A stretch of 8,882 nt of DNA, taken from NCBI GenBank assembly GCA_903895005.1, contig CAITSH010000378.1:1-8882 (forward strand), given 5' to 3'. A program made the position numbers and the translations under genes. Within the stretch, counting starts at the first letter, position 1, and the number at the start of each line of letters is the position of its first letter. Origin of the DNA: an uncultured Pseudomonadota bacterium (GTDB lineage: Bacteria > Pseudomonadota > Gammaproteobacteria > Burkholderiales > SG8-39). Below, one piece after another: positions 6,787-8,882 of the stretch. The notes below the pieces were generated by a model. It saw only the letters and a program-made list of their open reading frames with translations. It did no database searches and was not told where the DNA came from.

Positions 6787-7692
6787 TCAATTACCCAAAC
6801 CAAGGCTGCGGCGCGTGACGTCGTTGAAGGCATCCAGGAACTTCAGGTCTTTTTCGTCAGCAGGCTTGATGCCGGTGAGGCCGGTCAGGGCAAAAAAGCG
6901 TTTGCCCTCTTCGCTGCCGGGAAAGGCAAGCACCAGCGCCTTCAGGCGCTCCTTGTCGGCGGCGGGCATGTACGGATTGGCCATGACCAGAAAGCCCGGC
7001 AGCTTGGCCATTTCGGTCACCACACGCAGGGATTTGCGCATGGCTTCGGGTTTGGCGCGAAACTCGCCCATGCTCATCATCGCCAGCGGCGCCTCGCCGT
7101 TGAGCAACAGGGTGCCAAGGCTGTCGTCATTGGCCACCTGGATCACCTTGAAATCCTGATCCTGGCGCAGGCCCTGGTCGGCCAGCCATTTGAGCCCGAC
7201 CAAGGCCACCAGCGACTGCGGGTTGGCGAGAGCGAGCGACTTGCCGCGTAATTGCTGCACCGAGGCCTGCACCGATGATTCGGCATTGGCCGCGGAGCCC
7301 ACCAGGAGCGCCGGAATGAGCGGCTCATACGATGCGAGCGGCTCCCATTGCGAATCCTTTTGCGCCAGCCGCCCCAGGTTGGGGGCGGTGACGATCAACT
7401 GGTACTCGCGGTTGCGCGTCGCCTCGGCAAAGGCCTTGAAATTGGCGGCGGTGACGATCTCCACCTTGCGGCCGAGCTGGCGCGCGAAGAATTCACTCAG
7501 GGGCTGGTACTGACCGAGGATCAGGCGGGCGCTGATGTTGGGCAGCACGCCTACATTGAAGGTTGCGGGAGCCGGCTGCTGCGCGAGGGCCGGCGCACAC
7601 ACCGCGGTAAACAGCGCGGCAAACAGCGTGGCGAACAAGGCCGACACGGCGCGGCGGGTCTGGCGCATAGCGGCAAACAAAGACATGGACAT
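6787..7692 (-). CDS. PhnD-family periplasmic substrate-binding protein
   Basis: A 301-residue secreted binding protein. It has a Sec signal peptide with basic residues at R10, R13 and R14, a hydrophobic core (about 15-33) and ALA cleavage at 35-37. The mature part starts with FNVGVLPNISARLILGQYQPLSEFFARQLGRKVEIVTAANFKAF in outline, which is the fold pattern of the PhnD (phosphate/phosphite/phosphonate ABC binding) family. Later LRGKSLALANPQS and the ending LKFLDAFND also fit. No ABC ATPase or permease lies next to it. The next gene on the same strand is the hybrid kinase, 148 bp away. In known cases such as AioX for arsenite, PhnD-type proteins serve as ligand sensors for a kinase instead of for transport, and I infer that role here. 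The ligand is unknown. An alternative start is the ATG two codons on (7686); GAGG lies 11 bases upstream of the first. A 12-bp repeat encodes part of the signal peptide. Confidence 0.88.
   Translation of the reverse strand: MSMSLFAAMRQTRRAVSALFATLFAALFTAVCAPALAQQPAPATFNVGVLPNISARLILGQYQPLSEFFARQLGRKVEIVTAANFKAFAEATRNREYQLIVTAPNLGRLAQKDSQWEPLASYEPLIPALLVGSAANAESSVQASVQQLRGKSLALANPQSLVALVGLKWLADQGLRQDQDFKVIQVANDDSLGTLLLNGEAPLAMMSMGEFRAKPEAMRKSLRVVTEMAKLPGFLVMANPYMPAADKERLKALVLAFPGSEEGKRFFALTGLTGIKPADEKDLKFLDAFNDVTRRSLGLGN
7608..7643. repeat. Short 12-bp repeat within the signal peptide coding region
   Basis: Three imperfect 12-bp units (GCGGTAAACAGC, GCGGCAAACAGC, GTGGCGAACAAG) encode the repetitive LFAT-LFAA-LFTA core of the PhnD-like signal peptide on minus. 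This probably reflects local duplication tolerated in a hydrophobic core. Confidence 0.5.
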
Positions 7693-7976
7693 GGATGATT
7701 TTCCCTCTGAATTTTGAGTTGCGAAGACTACCTGAAACGGGGGTGCGGGAAAGACATGAATCGCGTTGCAAATCGACCGATCGGCTGCGCTTGCCGCCTG
7801 CCGGTTGCCAGAGCGCGGTTACACCGGGTTACGTGATGCCGACACTGTTGCCATAGTGCTGCCGCCGGCCGCAGCCTTATAGTGTTTTCACGGCCGGACG
7901 CGCTGATTCGCAAACGGCAACCGACAAACCCGGCAATACCGCCGACAACACCGGTGAACTTCAAAGGAGACATGAA
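7693..7976. other. Divergent intergenic region upstream of the PhnD-like gene and the small ORF
   Basis: No gene is supported here. The region must hold the promoters for the leftward PhnD-like gene and the rightward small ORF/tatA unit. A TATAGT at 7878-7883 could be a -10, but no -35 stands at 16-18 bp. TGCCGACACTGTTGCC at 7837-7852 has half of a sigma-54 element but lacks the GG. A GC-rich imperfect inverted repeat (GCTGC, GCAGC) lies at about 7858-7875. Confidence 0.4.
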
Positions 7977-8072
7977 ATGAGAATGATGATGGAGTCAGGC
8001 TACGATCAGTCATCCGCAGCATTTGAGGCTTGCGATATTGATGAGGCGCTTTCGCTTATCGAGGACAGCTAA
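7977..8072 (+). CDS. Possible small protein of 31 residues, unrecognised
   Basis: A strong AAAGGAG (7963-7969) lies seven bases before an ATG at 7977. The frame encodes MRMMMESGYDQSS, then AAFEACDIDEALSLIEDS, and stops at TAA (8070-8072). The peptide is acidic with one Cys and no membrane segment. After the TAA the same frame stays open for 12 more codons (PWEFTDPADEPE) to TAG at 8109-8111, with GC-rich third positions, so the stop may be recent or the natural product longer. A minimal ATG-AAA-TGA frame begins at 7972, and its TGA overlaps the ATG at 7977. It lies 112 bp upstream of tatA on the same strand. I do not recognise the family. It could be a leader peptide, a precursor peptide, or not translated. 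Confidence 0.4.
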   Translation: MRMMMESGYDQSSAAFEACDIDEALSLIEDS

Positions 8073-8123
8073 CCCTGGGAATTCACCGATCCGGCCGACG
8101 AACCCGAGTAGGCCGGCAAACCG

Positions 8124-8156
8124 GGTCGCAATGCCGGAATCGTCCGGTACGCGACC
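8124..8156 (+). promoter_or_regulatory. Stable hairpin between the small ORF and tatA
   Basis: Outer arms GGTCGC (8124-8129) and GCGACC (8151-8156) enclose inner arms CCGGA (8134-8138) and TCCGG (8143-8147) with loop ATCG; a U-A and a G-U pair can extend the inner stem. No T run follows, so it is not a standard terminator. It ends 28 nt before the tatA start and could affect mRNA processing or translation coupling. Confidence 0.45.
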
Positions 8157-8184
8157 GCAAACATAATTATTCAAGGAGAGTGGC

Positions 8185-8355
8185 ATGGGCAGTTTTTCCA
8201 TATGGCACTGGGGCATCGTCCTGGTGATCGTCATGCTGGTGTTTGGCACCAAGAAATTACGCAACGCCGGCAACGACCTCGGCGGCGCGGTGCGCGGCTT
8301 CAAGGACGGCATGCGCGACAGCGCGGCAAGTCCGGCAATAAACGACAAGCAGTAA
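8185..8355 (+). CDS. tatA: TatA-family twin-arginine translocase subunit, short orphan copy
   Basis: A 56-residue protein with the TatA plan: a short N-terminus (MGSFSIWHW), a transmembrane helix (about 6-20), the F20-G21 hinge, then an amphipathic helix ([22 protein letters not shown], about 22-43) and a short polar tail. TatA oligomers form the pore that moves folded Tat substrates. The start is set by AAGGAGAG just upstream. Usual TatA proteins have a longer charged tail (about 75-90 residues), so this one is short. Residue 10 is Gly, where as I recall related proteins often have Leu. No tatB or tatC lies nearby, so this is either a second TatA or a displaced sole copy. The window also encodes a Tat substrate, the oxidase at the left edge, but some 7 kb away. 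A hairpin terminator follows. Confidence 0.88.
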   Translation: MGSFSIWHWGIVLVIVMLVFGTKKLRNAGNDLGGAVRGFKDGMRDSAASPAINDKQ

Positions 8356-8436
8356 TCAGTAAGCAACCCGACTGTCCGCGGTTCGCTTAAAGACAAGCCG
8401 CGAACAGCACGCCCAAGCCCTCCCCCATCAACCCAT

Positions 8437-8473
8437 CGCCCGGAAAGCCACGCCAGTGGCTGATTTCCGGGCG
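8437..8473 (+). terminator. Rho-independent terminator after tatA
   Basis: A hairpin with outer arms CGCCCGGAAA (8437-8446) and TTTCCGGGCG (8464-8473), inner arms GCCAC and GTGGC around loop GCCA, and a 3-nt bulge (TGA) on the right side. TTTCCGCTTTT follows on plus. It lies 82 bp past the tatA stop and 59 bp from the convergent activator stop, so it may act for both strands. The rest of 8356-8531 holds no gene that I can support. Confidence 0.65.
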
Positions 8474-8531
8474 TTTCCGCTTTTGGCAACCGAAAAACCA
8501 TGGCCTGTCCCCGGCTTTTAGCGCCGGCTTT

Positions 8532-8882
8532 CTAGTGACGCGTCTGACGTGGCGATATCGGCGAATCAAAGCAGTTGCCAATGATGTCACCGTTGGCAAA
8601 CACCACCGCCTGCTCGATGGTGTTCTTGAGTTCGCGCACATTGCCCTCCCAGGCGTGGCGGTTGAGGGCGGCCATGGCGTCGCTGCTCAGGCGCAGGCCG
8701 GGTTTGCCGTAGCGCCCGCCGTAAATGCCAAGGAAATGCTCGGCCAGCCGCACCACGTCAACGCCGCGCTCGCGCAGTGGCGGCACGTGCACACGGATCA
8801 TGCGCAGGCGGTAGTACAGGTCGGCGCGAAAACGCCCTTCGCGCACCATGATCTCGAGGTCGCAGCTGGTGGCGGCCAGGAA
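8532..8882 (-). CDS. Sigma-54-dependent AAA+ activator, C-terminal part (partial), no Fis domain
   Basis: The frame is open from the right edge to TAG at 8532-8534, giving 116 residues. The sequence FLAATSCDLEIMVREGRFR, then ADLYYRLRMIRVHVPPLRER is the AAA+ block of NtrC-class activators around the sensor I and arginine-finger region. RHAWEGNVRELKNTIEQAVV is the sensor II region. These ATPases remodel sigma-54 RNA polymerase at -24/-12 promoters. The Walker motifs and GAFTGA loop lie beyond the edge. The protein ends about 20 residues after sensor II (NCFDSPISPRQTRH), whereas most members continue into a Fis-type helix-turn-helix. Reading on past the stop and in the other minus frames shows no Fis-like sequence down to 8387. 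It could be a natural Fis-less activator with DNA binding elsewhere in the protein, or a truncated gene. The sigma-54 promoter at 887-902 is a possible target, though that link is unproven. Confidence 0.88.
   Translation of the reverse strand, partial: FLAATSCDLEIMVREGRFRADLYYRLRMIRVHVPPLRERGVDVVRLAEHFLGIYGGRYGKPGLRLSSDAMAALNRHAWEGNVRELKNTIEQAVVFANGDIIGNCFDSPISPRQTRH

Noticed and set aside
7837..7852. Possible second sigma-54 element upstream of the small ORF (TGCCGACACTGTTGCC)
   Set aside because: The TTGC half fits, but the essential GG of the -24 box is GC, so it is too weak to call.
8010..8501. Minus-strand open frame of 163 codons across tatA
   Set aside because: It covers tatA and its terminator and has no recognisable features.
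8512..8528. CCGGC/GCCGG repeat near the activator stop
   Set aside because: Only five base pairs in a GC-rich setting; the nearby hairpin at 8437-8473 is a far better terminator.

Overview
The window is GC-rich DNA whose proteins look like those of a betaproteobacterium, probably Burkholderiales or a relative. The grounds are the TatA sequence, the style of the two-component proteins, and a GGGCGG(TTT)CGCCCCC palindrome of a kind familiar from that group. This placement is by recognition only. No rRNA, tRNA, CRISPR array or insertion sequence was seen.

Layout from left to right. (1) 1-823, minus: the N-terminal 274 residues of a Tat-exported multicopper oxidase, cut by the left edge. (2) 824-1323: a 500-bp divergent control region. 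On the oxidase side it has a good sigma-54 -24/-12 element, then an AT-rich tract with an IHF-like site, then a cluster of overlapping palindromes about 125-155 bp upstream of the expected start. (3) 1324-3531, plus: an OmpR-family response regulator and its HAMP-less histidine kinase. (4) 3615-3651: a perfect 16-bp hairpin between convergent genes that also encodes the C-terminus of the next gene. (5) 7692-3609, minus: a PhnD-family periplasmic binding protein followed by a 1009-residue hybrid kinase (TM, periplasmic domain, TM, HAMP, HisKA, HATPase, degenerate receiver with a His-Pro-Gln repeat, true receiver, Hpt). (6) 7693-8355: a regulatory stretch with a possible 31-residue small gene, a hairpin, and a short orphan tatA on plus. 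(7) 8882-8532, minus: the C-terminal part of a sigma-54-dependent AAA+ activator that ends without a Fis-type DNA-binding domain.

How the parts may work together (inference). The oxidase is a Tat substrate with a sigma-54-type promoter, and the same window carries a sigma-54 activator and a TatA-like protein. The PhnD-like protein plus hybrid kinase resembles the AioX-AioS and TorT-TorS arrangements, in which a periplasmic binding protein presents a ligand to a kinase. The locus is therefore best read as a sensory and regulatory cluster around an exported copper oxidase. The ligand and the oxidase substrate cannot be told from sequence alone.
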